From the NCBI GenBank assembly GCA_050633785.1, contig JBOEHE010000016.1, positions 35,950 through 99,949 on the forward strand: 64,000 bases of DNA, in the 5' to 3' direction. The position numbers and the translations under genes were made by a program. The notes below the pieces were generated by a model. That model was given only the letters and a program-made list of their open reading frames with translations, did not search any database and was not told the origin of the DNA. The first letter of the stretch is position 1. Each line of letters starts with the position of its first letter. The DNA is from CALKZN01 sp050633785. Lineage in GTDB: Bacteria; Pseudomonadota; Gammaproteobacteria; Arenicellales; Arenicellaceae. Shown here piece by piece: positions 26,219 through 34,800 of the stretch.

Positions 26219-26767
26219 GTGAAAAAAATACCTAATGCACAGTCTAGCAGCTTTACCTTACTGTTGACTCTGTTGTTTGTCGGCTGTAGTTCCAACCCAA
26301 ATTATAAGGAAGTACCAGATACACCTCATCAGACTACAGTGCCCAGTCAAACACCCCCTTCCCCCAGTTATTCCATTCCAGACTTCCCAAGCAGTTCAGA
26401 AAACTCCTTGTATATTTGTGATGATATCCGAGACTATGTAAAGAAAAAAGTCGGTAGTGGTGAATGTGTTGATTTACTTAAAGCCTGCGCTCGTACTCCC
26501 AACACGTATCAATGGCGCCCTGGGCAAAAAGTATTTGGCAATAAGATTCCAACAGGAACCGCTATAGCGACTTTTCATCGTGGCCGTTATCCCAACAAAA
26601 GTGGCTATCATGCTGCCATCTATATCTCACAAAGTGATAAGGGTATTTATGTCTGGGATCAATGGCGCAACAAACCTGTGCATATTCGCTTAATCAAGAA
26701 CCAGAAAAAAGGCAAACCGGGCAATATTGCCAGTCGCTACAGAGTCATCAAAAATACACCGCGCTAG
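26219..26767 (+). CDS. BPSL0067-type amidase-fold lipoprotein
   Basis: I start it at GTG 26219 (VKKIPNAQSSS); a TTG at 26201 is the alternative. A signal peptide ends in the lipobox LFVGC-SS, so the protein is a lipoprotein. After a Pro/Ser-rich linker comes a CHAP/NlpC-like domain with the probable nucleophile in GSGECVDLLKACA and the His in KSGYHAAIYIS, then GIYVWDQWRNKPVHIR. Related proteins include peptidoglycan amidase effectors. Here an outer-membrane-anchored, cell-wall-acting role is more likely. Its stop overlaps that of the convergent kinase gene. Confidence 0.82.
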   Translation: MKKIPNAQSSSFTLLLTLLFVGCSSNPNYKEVPDTPHQTTVPSQTPPSPSYSIPDFPSSSENSLYICDDIRDYVKKKVGSGECVDLLKACARTPNTYQWRPGQKVFGNKIPTGTAIATFHRGRYPNKSGYHAAIYISQSDKGIYVWDQWRNKPVHIRLIKNQKKGKPGNIASRYRVIKNTPR

Positions 26768-28137
26768 GCTCTCGGGATTAAAATCTCGACCAGGAGGCCC
26801 GGTTGATTGTCTTCAAAGCGCATTTCCATATTGTGCAACTGCAAAATGGCCGCCACCAATGCCAAGCCTAAGCCGCTGCCCGGTGTGGTTCTGCTGGAAT
26901 CCACCCGGTAAAAACGCTGCACCACTTTCGGATATTCCGAGTCTGGAATGCCTGGGCCAGTGTCACTGATGATAATCTTATGCCCTTTGCGGCCGTTCTT
27001 TTCCGCCTTCAGACTGATAACACCATTTTTTGGCGTATATTTCACCGCATTATCCAGCACATTAGCAATAGCTTGAAACAGCATGTCCCGATCAGCGCTA
27101 TAAACTATGCTGTCTACGCTGCTGAACACAAATTCCTGGTTTTTTTCTTCCGTCACTGGTTCATATAATTCTCTGGCATCCTGCAGAATTGACACCAGGT
27201 TAATTTCTTTAAAACCTTCTTTGCGCTCACTCGCTTCGATCCGGGCAATTCTTAATAGAGCGTTAAATGTCTCCAACAGCCGGTCAGCGTCATTAGCAAT
27301 TTGATTCACCATGACTTCATTATCTTCAACACCCGCCACTTGAATGCGCAATTCTTCCAAGCGATTTTTGATTCTCGCCAGAGGTGTTTTCAAATCATGA
27401 GCAATATTGTCTGAAACACGGCGCACGTTGTTCATACCCAATTCAATCTGGTCCAGCATGTTATTCAGATTATTAGCCAACTGGTCAAACTCATCCTGAG
27501 TCCCACGTGATTCGATACGTTCCTGGATGTTGCCTTGCATAATTTGTCGGCTGGTTCGGTTGATGCCATCCAGACGACGCGTAATAGTTCTGCGCATCAT
27601 TGCTGCGCCCAGAAGAGCTAAGCCCCCCATCATAATCAAGCCCCAGAATAAGGTCTTGATTAATTGTTTATGCACTCGGTCAAGATCCTCCATGCTTTGC
27701 CCGACCAGCAGATAATAACGGTTGCCAATCGCTAAGGCACGGAAACGGGCTTCGAAGCCATTAGGCGAATCATCTTCGGTATCATGCAGTTTAAAATCCA
27801 ACCAGCCATCCTTATCAAAAGCAATGCCAGGCCATCGATCTAAATTGCCCATCACATGTCGGTAACGATCATCAACCAACAAATAAATAGAGGCGTCACC
27901 GGGAGTCTGATTCGAAATACGCTCGGACAAATGCAAACGCAGACTGATAAAACCACCTCTTTCGTATTGCTGCTGCAGTGTCGCAATTTCAGCATTAATG
28001 GTCTCTTCCTTTTGACGAACCAGATAACCAAATGTCGACCAATAGAAAAAACCAAACAAAATAAATACCGAAAAGGTAAACAGCACCACATAAATAAGTG
28101 TAATGCGAAAAGCAGAGCTGTTTAAAAAATTAGTCAC
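26764..28137 (-). CDS. HAMP-containing sensor histidine kinase
   Basis: 457 aa. Two transmembrane helices (about 10-32 and 162-182) flank a periplasmic region. A HAMP domain (RRTITRRLDGINRTSRQI ... FDQLANNLNNMLDQIE) leads to the H-box AHDLKTPLARIKNRL, N-box VLDNAVKYTPK, G1 SDTGPGIP and G2 GSGLGLALV. It is the third gene after degQ and the OmpR-type regulator. A terminator-like hairpin lies in the 160-bp gap between regulator and kinase, so its level may be lower or separately set. Confidence 0.92.
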   Translation of the reverse strand: MTNFLNSSAFRITLIYVVLFTFSVFILFGFFYWSTFGYLVRQKEETINAEIATLQQQYERGGFISLRLHLSERISNQTPGDASIYLLVDDRYRHVMGNLDRWPGIAFDKDGWLDFKLHDTEDDSPNGFEARFRALAIGNRYYLLVGQSMEDLDRVHKQLIKTLFWGLIMMGGLALLGAAMMRRTITRRLDGINRTSRQIMQGNIQERIESRGTQDEFDQLANNLNNMLDQIELGMNNVRRVSDNIAHDLKTPLARIKNRLEELRIQVAGVEDNEVMVNQIANDADRLLETFNALLRIARIEASERKEGFKEINLVSILQDARELYEPVTEEKNQEFVFSSVDSIVYSADRDMLFQAIANVLDNAVKYTPKNGVISLKAEKNGRKGHKIIISDTGPGIPDSEYPKVVQRFYRVDSSRTTPGSGLGLALVAAILQLHNMEMRFEDNQPGLLVEILIPRA

Positions 28138-28234
28138 TGTAGGAATACGTTTTCAAATTTAGTCTATCTGTCATGGCAAAGCATCTCTATAGCAGCCTAT
28201 ACTAAGGCCAGGATACAGAAATAACTAATACGCA

Positions 28235-28268
28235 AAAACCGCCAAGTGTTATCACAAATGGCGGCTTT
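28235..28268 (-). terminator. Intrinsic terminator between response regulator and kinase genes
   Basis: GCCGCCA and TGGCGG form a stem. Read on the minus strand it ends in GGCGGTTTTTG, a T-tract. It stands 30 bp after the regulator stop and before the kinase gene transcribed in the same direction, so it would limit read-through. Confidence 0.7.
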
Positions 28269-28297
28269 CAACCATCATAAGCAGTGCAAGAATCAGC

Positions 28298-29005
28298 TTA
28301 GTCTGATTCACTCAGCATATAACCAGCACCACGAACAGTATGCAATAAAGGAACATCAAATTCTTTATCGATTTTGCCTCGCAGACGGCTGATATGCACA
28401 TCAATCACATTGGTTTGAGGGTCGAAATGGTAGTCCCAGACCTTTTCCAGCAGCATGGTGCGAGTGACCACTTGCCCGCTGTGGCGCATTAAATATTCAA
28501 GTAAGCGAAATTCACGGGGCTGCAAATCAATTTTCACATCGCCGCGCTTAACTTCACGCTTCAATAAATCCATCTCCAGATCAGAGACTTGTAACACTGT
28601 ATCGGGTGTTTCTGGTTCAGCGCGTCGCACCAGAGCTTCCAACCGTGCCTGTAGCTCTGAAAAAGCAAACGGCTTGGTCAGATAATCGTCGGCTCCGGCT
28701 TTTAAACCCAGAACTCGATCATCGACTTCACCTAAAGCACTTAGCATCAAAATGGGAGTGCGATTAGAATTTCCGCGCAAAGTACGGGTCAATGTAACGC
28801 CATCCACTTTGGGCAGCATTCGGTCAACGATGATTGCATGGTATTGTGACGAATCTGCCATCAGCAAGCCTTCACGGCCATCAGACGCATAATCCGCGAC
28901 ATGCCCACACTCTGTCAAACCTTTGACGATATAGGATGCCGTTTCCTTATCATCTTCGACCACTAAAACATTGATCATTGATTGTTTATTTTGTTGTTTA
29001 TTCAT
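28298..29005 (-). CDS. OmpR-family response regulator
   Basis: About 235 aa from ATG 29005; the ATG at 28978 (MINVLVVEDD) is also possible and neither has a strong ribosome site. The receiver has VLVVEDDKET, phospho-acceptor IIVDRMLPKVDG, LSALGEVDDRV and LTKPFAFSEL. The DNA-binding wing has DLQPREFRLLEYLMRHSGQVVTRTMLLEKVWDYHF and HISRLRGKID. It lies between degQ and a HAMP kinase, an order that suggests envelope-stress control of degQ. Confidence 0.92.
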   Translation of the reverse strand: MNKQQNKQSMINVLVVEDDKETASYIVKGLTECGHVADYASDGREGLLMADSSQYHAIIVDRMLPKVDGVTLTRTLRGNSNRTPILMLSALGEVDDRVLGLKAGADDYLTKPFAFSELQARLEALVRRAEPETPDTVLQVSDLEMDLLKREVKRGDVKIDLQPREFRLLEYLMRHSGQVVTRTMLLEKVWDYHFDPQTNVIDVHISRLRGKIDKEFDVPLLHTVRGAGYMLSESD

Positions 29006-29056
29006 TCTATATTCTACGTGTTTTTTTGAGTTTAACAACCTTAAGAAAGGTGCTCC

Positions 29057-30574
29057 TTATTCAAAACGAAATGGTATGAAACGCACTGTATTCTCGCGAT
29101 AAATCAGCATCACTATCGTTTCAAGCTTTTGTTTTTTTGCACGAGCCATCTGCGAACGCAGATCACTCACCTTACGAATAGTTTTTTTACCAACCTTCTG
29201 GATAATATCGCCAGCACGTAATCCATTCGCTCGTGCCAAGCCATCCTGTTTCGTTTGTTCAATCAATACACCTGTCACGTCTTTGTCTATGTTATAGCTA
29301 TTTCGAACTTTATCATCTAACTCAACCAAGTCTGCCCCGAATTCATCTTCCTCACCGGTTTGCTCTGGTTCTTCAGTTACGGCCAAAGCATCATCTTCAA
29401 AACGGGCTACTTTGATTTTCTTTTTGATCATTTTACCATCACGCCAGACGTGGATTCGCACCTTGGACCCAACCTTGGTGTCAGCCACAATACGCGGTAG
29501 ATCTCGCATCTCTTTAATGGGCTTGCCATCAAACTTAAGGATAATGTCTCCAGCCTTTATGCCTGCCGCTTCAGCTGGTTTACCAGGAACAACAGAGGCC
29601 ACTAGAGCACCGTCTTTATTATCCCGGTCAAAACCTTTGATGAGATCATCCGTTAGTGGTTGAATCTGTACACCAATCAGGCCTCGCTCAACGGATCCAC
29701 TTGAAATCAATTGATTAGTGACTCTTTTGGCAAGAGTTGAAGGAATAGCAAAACCAATGCCGACACTGCCACCATTAGGCGAGTAGATAGCGGTATTAAT
29801 TCCTATCACCTGACCATCCAAGTTAAACAAGGGGCCACCTGAATTACCACGGTTGATAGCAGCGTCAACTTGTAGATAATTATCATATGGGCCTGAACGA
29901 ATGTCTCGACCACGCGCAGAGATAATACCCGTAGATGCACTTGCGCCGCCATCTAAGCCAAAGGGATGCCCAATAGCGAGAACCCAATCCCCTATTCTTG
30001 ATCTCTGATCATCACCCCAATTGACAAAGGGCAAATCAAATTTTGTTTCAATTTTGACTACAGCCAGATCAGTCTTTTTGTCCGCTCCAATCAAAGTTCC
30101 TTCATATTCAGTTCCATCCGCCAAGGTAATTTGAATTTCATCACCACCATCAACCACATGATTATTAGTTATCAAATAACCATCGGCTGAGACCAGAAAA
30201 CCAGAACCAATTCCAAGTTTGCGTTTGCGTTGTTTCTTTTCTGTCTCAGGTTGACCATAGCGTTTGAAAAACTCTTCGAACGGTGACCCTGGAGGAAAGT
30301 TAAATTCCTGACCCAACTGGTTCGCTTTAGGAGTACCGCTGATAGAAACATGGACTACTGCCGGGCTAACCTGTTCAATTAAGTCAGCAAACCCCAGTCT
30401 TGGCGCAAAGTCTTGAATGGTCTTGCTTTGCTTTAAAGTAGTAGTTTGTGCATGAGTGGACTGATTCGCAAAATAGCTGAAAGACAATCCTCCAACCAGG
30501 GCGATAGCAACGGTCGTTGTTGTAATTCCTTTCGTGATTTTAGTTGTTATTGTGGATACTCTTTTTTTTAGCAT
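29057..30574 (-). CDS. degQ: DegP/DegQ-type periplasmic serine protease
   Basis: 505 aa. A basic N-terminus and a hydrophobic helix ending near residue 42 export it. The trypsin-like triad is visible: His in ITNNHVVDGGDE, Asp in KKTDLAVVKIE and Ser in NRGNSGGPLFN. Two PDZ domains follow (GLIGVQIQPL and the final VLIEQTKQDGLARANGLRAGDI). It degrades or refolds damaged periplasmic proteins. GGGAGAGG precedes the ATG. An acidic linker (TEEPEQTGEEDEF) separates the PDZ domains. It is encoded first in a run with a two-component pair. Confidence 0.93.
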   Translation of the reverse strand: MLKKRVSTITTKITKGITTTTVAIALVGGLSFSYFANQSTHAQTTTLKQSKTIQDFAPRLGFADLIEQVSPAVVHVSISGTPKANQLGQEFNFPPGSPFEEFFKRYGQPETEKKQRKRKLGIGSGFLVSADGYLITNNHVVDGGDEIQITLADGTEYEGTLIGADKKTDLAVVKIETKFDLPFVNWGDDQRSRIGDWVLAIGHPFGLDGGASASTGIISARGRDIRSGPYDNYLQVDAAINRGNSGGPLFNLDGQVIGINTAIYSPNGGSVGIGFAIPSTLAKRVTNQLISSGSVERGLIGVQIQPLTDDLIKGFDRDNKDGALVASVVPGKPAEAAGIKAGDIILKFDGKPIKEMRDLPRIVADTKVGSKVRIHVWRDGKMIKKKIKVARFEDDALAVTEEPEQTGEEDEFGADLVELDDKVRNSYNIDKDVTGVLIEQTKQDGLARANGLRAGDIIQKVGKKTIRKVSDLRSQMARAKKQKLETIVMLIYRENTVRFIPFRFE

Positions 30575-30809
30575 ACGGCCTCTCCCGATAAAACGTTCTG
30601 GTTTTAATATAAGGGTGGTATGCTTACTATGCGATGGCCAATTGATTAAGTTTCGTTAATTCAGGTTTGGCTACAAAGTGCGTCCTATATCCAGTAGAAC
30701 CTATGCCCAGGCTTTCACCCAGGGGCTTACATTCGAATCAATAGCTTTATCAACAGCTTCCCTGAGGCCTGCATGCCCTTCGCGCTAGAGCGCCAAGCAA
30801 CGTGCTTTT

Positions 30810-31790
30810 TCAGCGAACAGTTGCCTCTTTAACAAAATCCTCATAGAGCTTTAGTTGCAGCTTTTTATCCTTAGCCTGCAACACCTGCTCAACAACCGAT
30901 TTATTCAGATGAGGTGAAAACATTTCTATGAAATCATAGACATATTTGCGAAGCTGGCTTTGCGAACGTATAGCCAGACTGGTAATGCTTGAAGCAAATA
31001 AATGCCGGGCATCCAGAACCTGCAAATCAGAATCTTGCCTGCGATCGTAAGCCATACGAGCACATAAACCGATCCCTAAGCCATTTCTGACATAGGTTTT
31101 TATGACTTCAGCATCAGCCGCAGTCAGTACGACATCCAGGTTCTTTCCCTTTGCTTTGAACGCTTTATTGATCACCGACCGATCAGCAACGCCAAACACA
31201 TAAGTAATCACCGGGTACTCAGAGATAGCCTCAATCGTCAGTAATTCTTCTGCCGCCAAAGGGTGACCTCGAGGAACCATGACACACCGGTTCCAGCGAT
31301 AGCACGGCAACAAGGCCAGATCATCAAATAATTCTAAAGCTTCCGTAGCAATGCCTATATCAGCTTCTCCAGAAGCCGCCATGGCAGCAATCTGTTCAGG
31401 AGTTCCCTGGTGAATATGCAAACTGACATTCGGGTATTTCTTTCGAAATTGCGTAATCACATCCGGCATAACATAACGTGCCTGAGTATGGGTAGTTGCT
31501 ATTGTCAAGGAACCCTTATTAGGATCATTGTACTCAGCAGCGACTTTCTCAATGTTATCGACATTATCCAATACTTCAGAAAAACGTCGTGCCAGCTCCT
31601 GACCAGCTATAGTCAGGCCATCTATATTCTTACCATTGCGCTCAAAGATGACCACACCAAGCTCTTCTTCCAGACGCTTGATCTGGCTGCTGACACCAGG
31701 CTGTGAAGTGAACAGCTTTTCTGCTGCTGCAGTAACGTTCATACCATTATTGATCACTTCAACAACATACTGCATCTGGCGAAATTTCAT
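30810..31790 (-). CDS. cysB: CysB-type LysR regulator of sulfur assimilation
   Basis: 326 aa from ATG 31790 (MKFRQMQYVVEVINN). The N-terminal helix-turn-helix has NVTAAAEKLFTSQPGVSSQIKRLEEELG. The effector domain matches CysB: TIATTHTQARYVMPDVITQFRKKYPNV, HQGTPEQIAAMAASGEADIGIATEAL, CYRWNRCVMVPRGHPL, and FVFGVADR-type residues that bind O-acetylserine or sulfate. It activates cysteine synthesis genes under sulfur limitation. It is the last gene in the minus-strand run that starts at the nqr operon. Confidence 0.93.
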   Translation of the reverse strand: MKFRQMQYVVEVINNGMNVTAAAEKLFTSQPGVSSQIKRLEEELGVVIFERNGKNIDGLTIAGQELARRFSEVLDNVDNIEKVAAEYNDPNKGSLTIATTHTQARYVMPDVITQFRKKYPNVSLHIHQGTPEQIAAMAASGEADIGIATEALELFDDLALLPCYRWNRCVMVPRGHPLAAEELLTIEAISEYPVITYVFGVADRSVINKAFKAKGKNLDVVLTAADAEVIKTYVRNGLGIGLCARMAYDRRQDSDLQVLDARHLFASSITSLAIRSQSQLRKYVYDFIEMFSPHLNKSVVEQVLQAKDKKLQLKLYEDFVKEATVR

Positions 31791-31847
31791 AAACACAATC
31801 TCATAGCAAAATATTAGCCGACAACCTCAAAGACACTCATCAATTGA

Positions 31848-32831
31848 TTATGCATCTTCTGTGGTTGTGCACAAACCCGAAAACTCGCTGTCGAGAGAAC
31901 CTGTAACTTCATACAGATCGCACTGTGCAAGAAAGTCACTTAATGTGACTGGCATAGGAACACGTACACCAACGAGATAGTTGACTACATTATTGCCATT
32001 ATTCAACAAACGCAAGCCATCTTCCCAAAAACGCAATTTCTCAAGGTTTTTACACATGCCCTGAGGGCGAAACTTCTGAACTGCCTCACGAGCTGCAACA
32101 TAGCGTGGCCATACGGTAAAAATGGCGTCATCGCTGCGCATGGTTTCAATTTCTTCCTTTGCTGATTGGCGCAATTCATTCAATAGTTCAGACAATCCAC
32201 TAAAACCGTCTAAGTCCTCAAACACATCAATCAGACGGTCCACCAGTGTATCAACATCGCGAAAAGTCTGTGCCGCTTTGAGATAGCGTGATTGATAAAA
32301 ATCCTTTATCGTCATGGTGAACACCTTGAAAGGTTCTCCCCATAACTCTTCTACTCCTTCTTCACCGCTGTCATGCTTCACCTGTTTGCCCAGAATCAAT
32401 GCTTCCAGAAAACAGTTCTCGCACTCCTTCATCAGTTCGTTTTGTTGGCTGATATTCAAACCGCGTTGGTTTAAGTCATTGATGCTATCAAAGATATTTG
32501 ATGCACGATTAAACAAAGCGCCGGCCAGCATTGCCGCATTCACACGGCGACGGTCAGGGTCTTGCTCTTCTTCATAGTGCTTACGCGCGATATCCAAACG
32601 CCAACCAGGAGTATTAATGCCATTTTCCGTGTGATGGAAAACACGCTTGGTTAAAGAATTAATCAGAAACTTCTTGTTTTCAACCGTTTCTTCCAAAGGA
32701 GGGTAATAACGAATCCAATATCCATCAAATTTAATACAAACCTTACCATTCATTTCGCGAATGAAACCGTCGCCGAAATTATCTTCTTCCATATCAGATT
32801 CAGATTTCTGCTGTTGTTTTTGAGCCTTCAT
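31848..32831 (-). CDS. Conserved-looking hypothetical protein, 327 aa
   Basis: A soluble, mostly helical protein with no signal peptide. Features are a charged start (KAQKQQQKSESDMEEDNFGDGF), GKVCIKFDGYWIRYYPP, NAAMLAGALFNRASNIFDSIN, KECENCFLEALILGKQ and TVWPRYVAAREAVQKFRPQG. It is tightly placed between the CBS-domain gene (16 bp) and cysB, and probably belongs to the transcript following nqr, apbE and nqrM. I do not recognise a family; the context hints at respiration or sulfur/redox control. Confidence 0.75.
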   Translation of the reverse strand: MKAQKQQQKSESDMEEDNFGDGFIREMNGKVCIKFDGYWIRYYPPLEETVENKKFLINSLTKRVFHHTENGINTPGWRLDIARKHYEEEQDPDRRRVNAAMLAGALFNRASNIFDSINDLNQRGLNISQQNELMKECENCFLEALILGKQVKHDSGEEGVEELWGEPFKVFTMTIKDFYQSRYLKAAQTFRDVDTLVDRLIDVFEDLDGFSGLSELLNELRQSAKEEIETMRSDDAIFTVWPRYVAAREAVQKFRPQGMCKNLEKLRFWEDGLRLLNNGNNVVNYLVGVRVPMPVTLSDFLAQCDLYEVTGSLDSEFSGLCTTTEDA

Positions 32832-32847
32832 TACAAAGAGAAAAAGC

Positions 32848-33264
32848 TTAACTCAGCAGATCAATTGCCCTTAGAACATCAGCTCGACTTATCTGGCCGA
32901 TCAATGCATTGTTTTCATTGAGTACTGGAAAGCGCTTAAAAGGTTCCTTTATAAATTTTGTTGCCACATCAATCAGGGACATTTCTGGATTGACCGTGGT
33001 GACCTGATCAGTCATGAAATCACGAACTTCGCCCGCATGTCCTTGGTTATACAGGGCCTGAACAAAAACTTGCAAACAGTCTTTCTCCGACAACATACCA
33101 CACAGGTTGCCAAGCTCATCGACTACCGGCAGACCCGAGATCTTATATTTCACCAGAATATCAACCGCAGAATCAATCGCTGTTTCCGGGCTGACTGTAA
33201 TCAGGTTGCTGGTCATATAATCTTTGACCTGCGCCATACTTAAATTATTAGTAGATTCCGACAT
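32848..33264 (-). CDS. Tandem CBS-domain protein
   Basis: 138 aa with two CBS repeats: VKDYMTSNLITVSPETAIDSAVDILVKYKISGLPVVDE and VRDFMTDQVTTVNPEMSLIDVATKFIKEPFKRFPVLNE...GQISRADVLRAI. CBS pairs bind adenine nucleotides and act as energy or ligand sensors. It stands alone without an effector domain. It is located just after nqrM and may tune respiration or ion transport according to energy charge, which is inference. Confidence 0.9.
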   Translation of the reverse strand: MSESTNNLSMAQVKDYMTSNLITVSPETAIDSAVDILVKYKISGLPVVDELGNLCGMLSEKDCLQVFVQALYNQGHAGEVRDFMTDQVTTVNPEMSLIDVATKFIKEPFKRFPVLNENNALIGQISRADVLRAIDLLS

Positions 33265-33322
33265 AATAAAACTCTTATAACTGGTTAGAACTGAAAAGTC
33301 TTTAGGTATTTCGCCCTAAAAC

Positions 33323-33511
33323 TCAGGAATCACGACGGCGACGACGGCATTGAGTGCGAATTTCACAAATATCGCAAGCCCCTTCCAAGCCATCAATAGC
33401 GTTTAAACCGCCACAACTGCCCTTAATGGATTTGCCTGCCACAATATAGCCAATAGCCATAATCATCATTACAATCGCAAACAATGCAAAGGTTATTAAT
33501 AAAGTATTCAT
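33323..33511 (-). CDS. nqrM: NqrM, Na+-NQR maturation factor
   Basis: 62 aa. One N-terminal transmembrane helix (LLITFALFAIVMMIMAIGYIV) is followed by a cysteine motif, GSCGGLNAI ... CDICEIRTQC, and an Arg-rich tail. NqrM is needed to insert the iron centre between NqrD and NqrE. Placement right after apbE and the nqr operon confirms the identification. The gap to apbE is 9 bp. Confidence 0.93.
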   Translation of the reverse strand: MNTLLITFALFAIVMMIMAIGYIVAGKSIKGSCGGLNAIDGLEGACDICEIRTQCRRRRRDS

Positions 33512-33520
33512 AGTTTAAGT

Positions 33521-34585
33521 CTATTTTCTAACTTGGTATTTTTCAAACTCTTTTGTTGTGACAATACGGTAATCAAGCTCGGAGCCCTTTTGGTCACTGT
33601 CTTGCTTGCGAAAAATAAAGTACGCAGCCAGCCCATTTTTTTGTGCCAAATCTACCGCAGTATCGCCCATAACCATAAACGCAGTTGCCAATGCATCGGC
33701 TTTCGCTGTGTCCGTATGAACAACAGTGACTGATGCCAACGTATGTTCAACCGGACGCAAACTTCGCGGGTCAATAGTATGCGACAAACGCTTACCTTTA
33801 TGCCAATAAAAATTGCGATAATCGCCCGAACTTGCCACACCAACATTGCTCAGGGACAACATTTCTTGAATATTACTCCCTAATTGTGGTTTTTCTATGG
33901 CGATTCGCCAATTTTTGCCCTGCAGATTTTTGCCTGATGCTTTGAGTTCACCGCCAATATCAACCAGGAAATCATTGCAGCCCTGTTCCTGCAAATTAGC
34001 CGCCACTAGATCAACCGCATAGCCTTTAGCAACTGCTGACAAATCAACCATCAGTTCGGGTTCTTTCTTTTGCCAGCGCTGTTGTGGTTTATCCAGAACT
34101 ATCTTTCGGTGGCCAATATAAGATTCAACAGCCCGCAGCTGTTCCTGGGTAGGAACAGGCATTGCGTCCAACTGTTTGTTGCGCGATGGACCAAAACCCC
34201 ATAAATCTACCAATGGCGCCACAGTCACATCCAATGCCCCGGAAGTCATGACTGAAACTTGTTGCGCTATCTCAACCACAGCCAAAAGGTCTGAACTTAC
34301 TGTTTGCCAGTCACTACCCTTATAACTATTAAACTGTGACAGCTCTGAAGCCGGTATATATGTTGACATGGATTGGTTCACCCTCTCCATAGCCTTGACT
34401 GACAGAGACTGCCAGTAACTTAAGGGTTTGTCTGTATCACATGCGAGGGTAACGTTGTACTGGGTGCCCATTATTGGACCATTGAAACGAATCAATTCAG
34501 GCTCAACCGAGCAAGCCCCTAACAGCACAGAAAGCGACAACGGTAAAAACATACTCACTTTCTCAGATACTTTTGCAATACCCAT
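33521..34585 (-). CDS. apbE: ApbE, FAD:protein FMN transferase (lipoprotein)
   Basis: About 354 aa from ATG 34585 (MGIAKVSEKVSMF); a later ATG at 34552 is possible. The lipobox LLGAC-S marks it as a lipoprotein facing the periplasm. Family motifs are GPIMGTQYNVTL, LSQFNSY, GALDVTVAPLVDLWGFG, VDLSAVAKGYAVD, VDIGGEL and SHTIDPRS. ApbE attaches FMN covalently to threonines in NqrB and NqrC. It is encoded directly after nqrF, which supplies the substrates. The longer frame to 34645 runs into a hairpin and is rejected. Confidence 0.92.
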   Translation of the reverse strand: MGIAKVSEKVSMFLPLSLSVLLGACSVEPELIRFNGPIMGTQYNVTLACDTDKPLSYWQSLSVKAMERVNQSMSTYIPASELSQFNSYKGSDWQTVSSDLLAVVEIAQQVSVMTSGALDVTVAPLVDLWGFGPSRNKQLDAMPVPTQEQLRAVESYIGHRKIVLDKPQQRWQKKEPELMVDLSAVAKGYAVDLVAANLQEQGCNDFLVDIGGELKASGKNLQGKNWRIAIEKPQLGSNIQEMLSLSNVGVASSGDYRNFYWHKGKRLSHTIDPRSLRPVEHTLASVTVVHTDTAKADALATAFMVMGDTAVDLAQKNGLAAYFIFRKQDSDQKGSELDYRIVTTKEFEKYQVRK

Positions 34586-34627
34586 CACTTGACTCGCCAG
34601 GAACAAACAAGTCGCACAAACTGCAAA

Positions 34628-34662
34628 GACCACAATAGCCGGCAAAGCCGGCTATTGTGGTC
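34628..34662. terminator. Perfect 16-bp inverted repeat between nqrF and apbE
   Basis: GACCACAATAGCCGGC, a 3-base AAA loop and its exact complement form a very stable hairpin in the 215-bp gap after nqrF. The T-tract on the minus strand is weak, so it may be a transcript-end stabiliser or partial terminator that separates nqr from apbE/nqrM levels. Confidence 0.65.
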
Positions 34663-34800
34663 AACATGGATAATGAGTCTGTTCACTGTTGTTATACGTG
34701 TTGTACTGAAACAATTAATGCAATTCTAAAACCTGTAAACGCTTTCGGTTGCTTTTATAGCGTTACTTTAAACGTTTACAGAGCTTCAAGATATCTGGCT

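Noticed and set aside
26219..26767. Type VI secretion amidase effector
   Set aside because: It has a lipoprotein signal peptide and no secretion or immunity genes nearby, so a housekeeping envelope role is more likely.
34586..34645. Longer N-terminus for ApbE
   Set aside because: It would translate part of the 16-bp hairpin stem and place the lipobox too far from the start.
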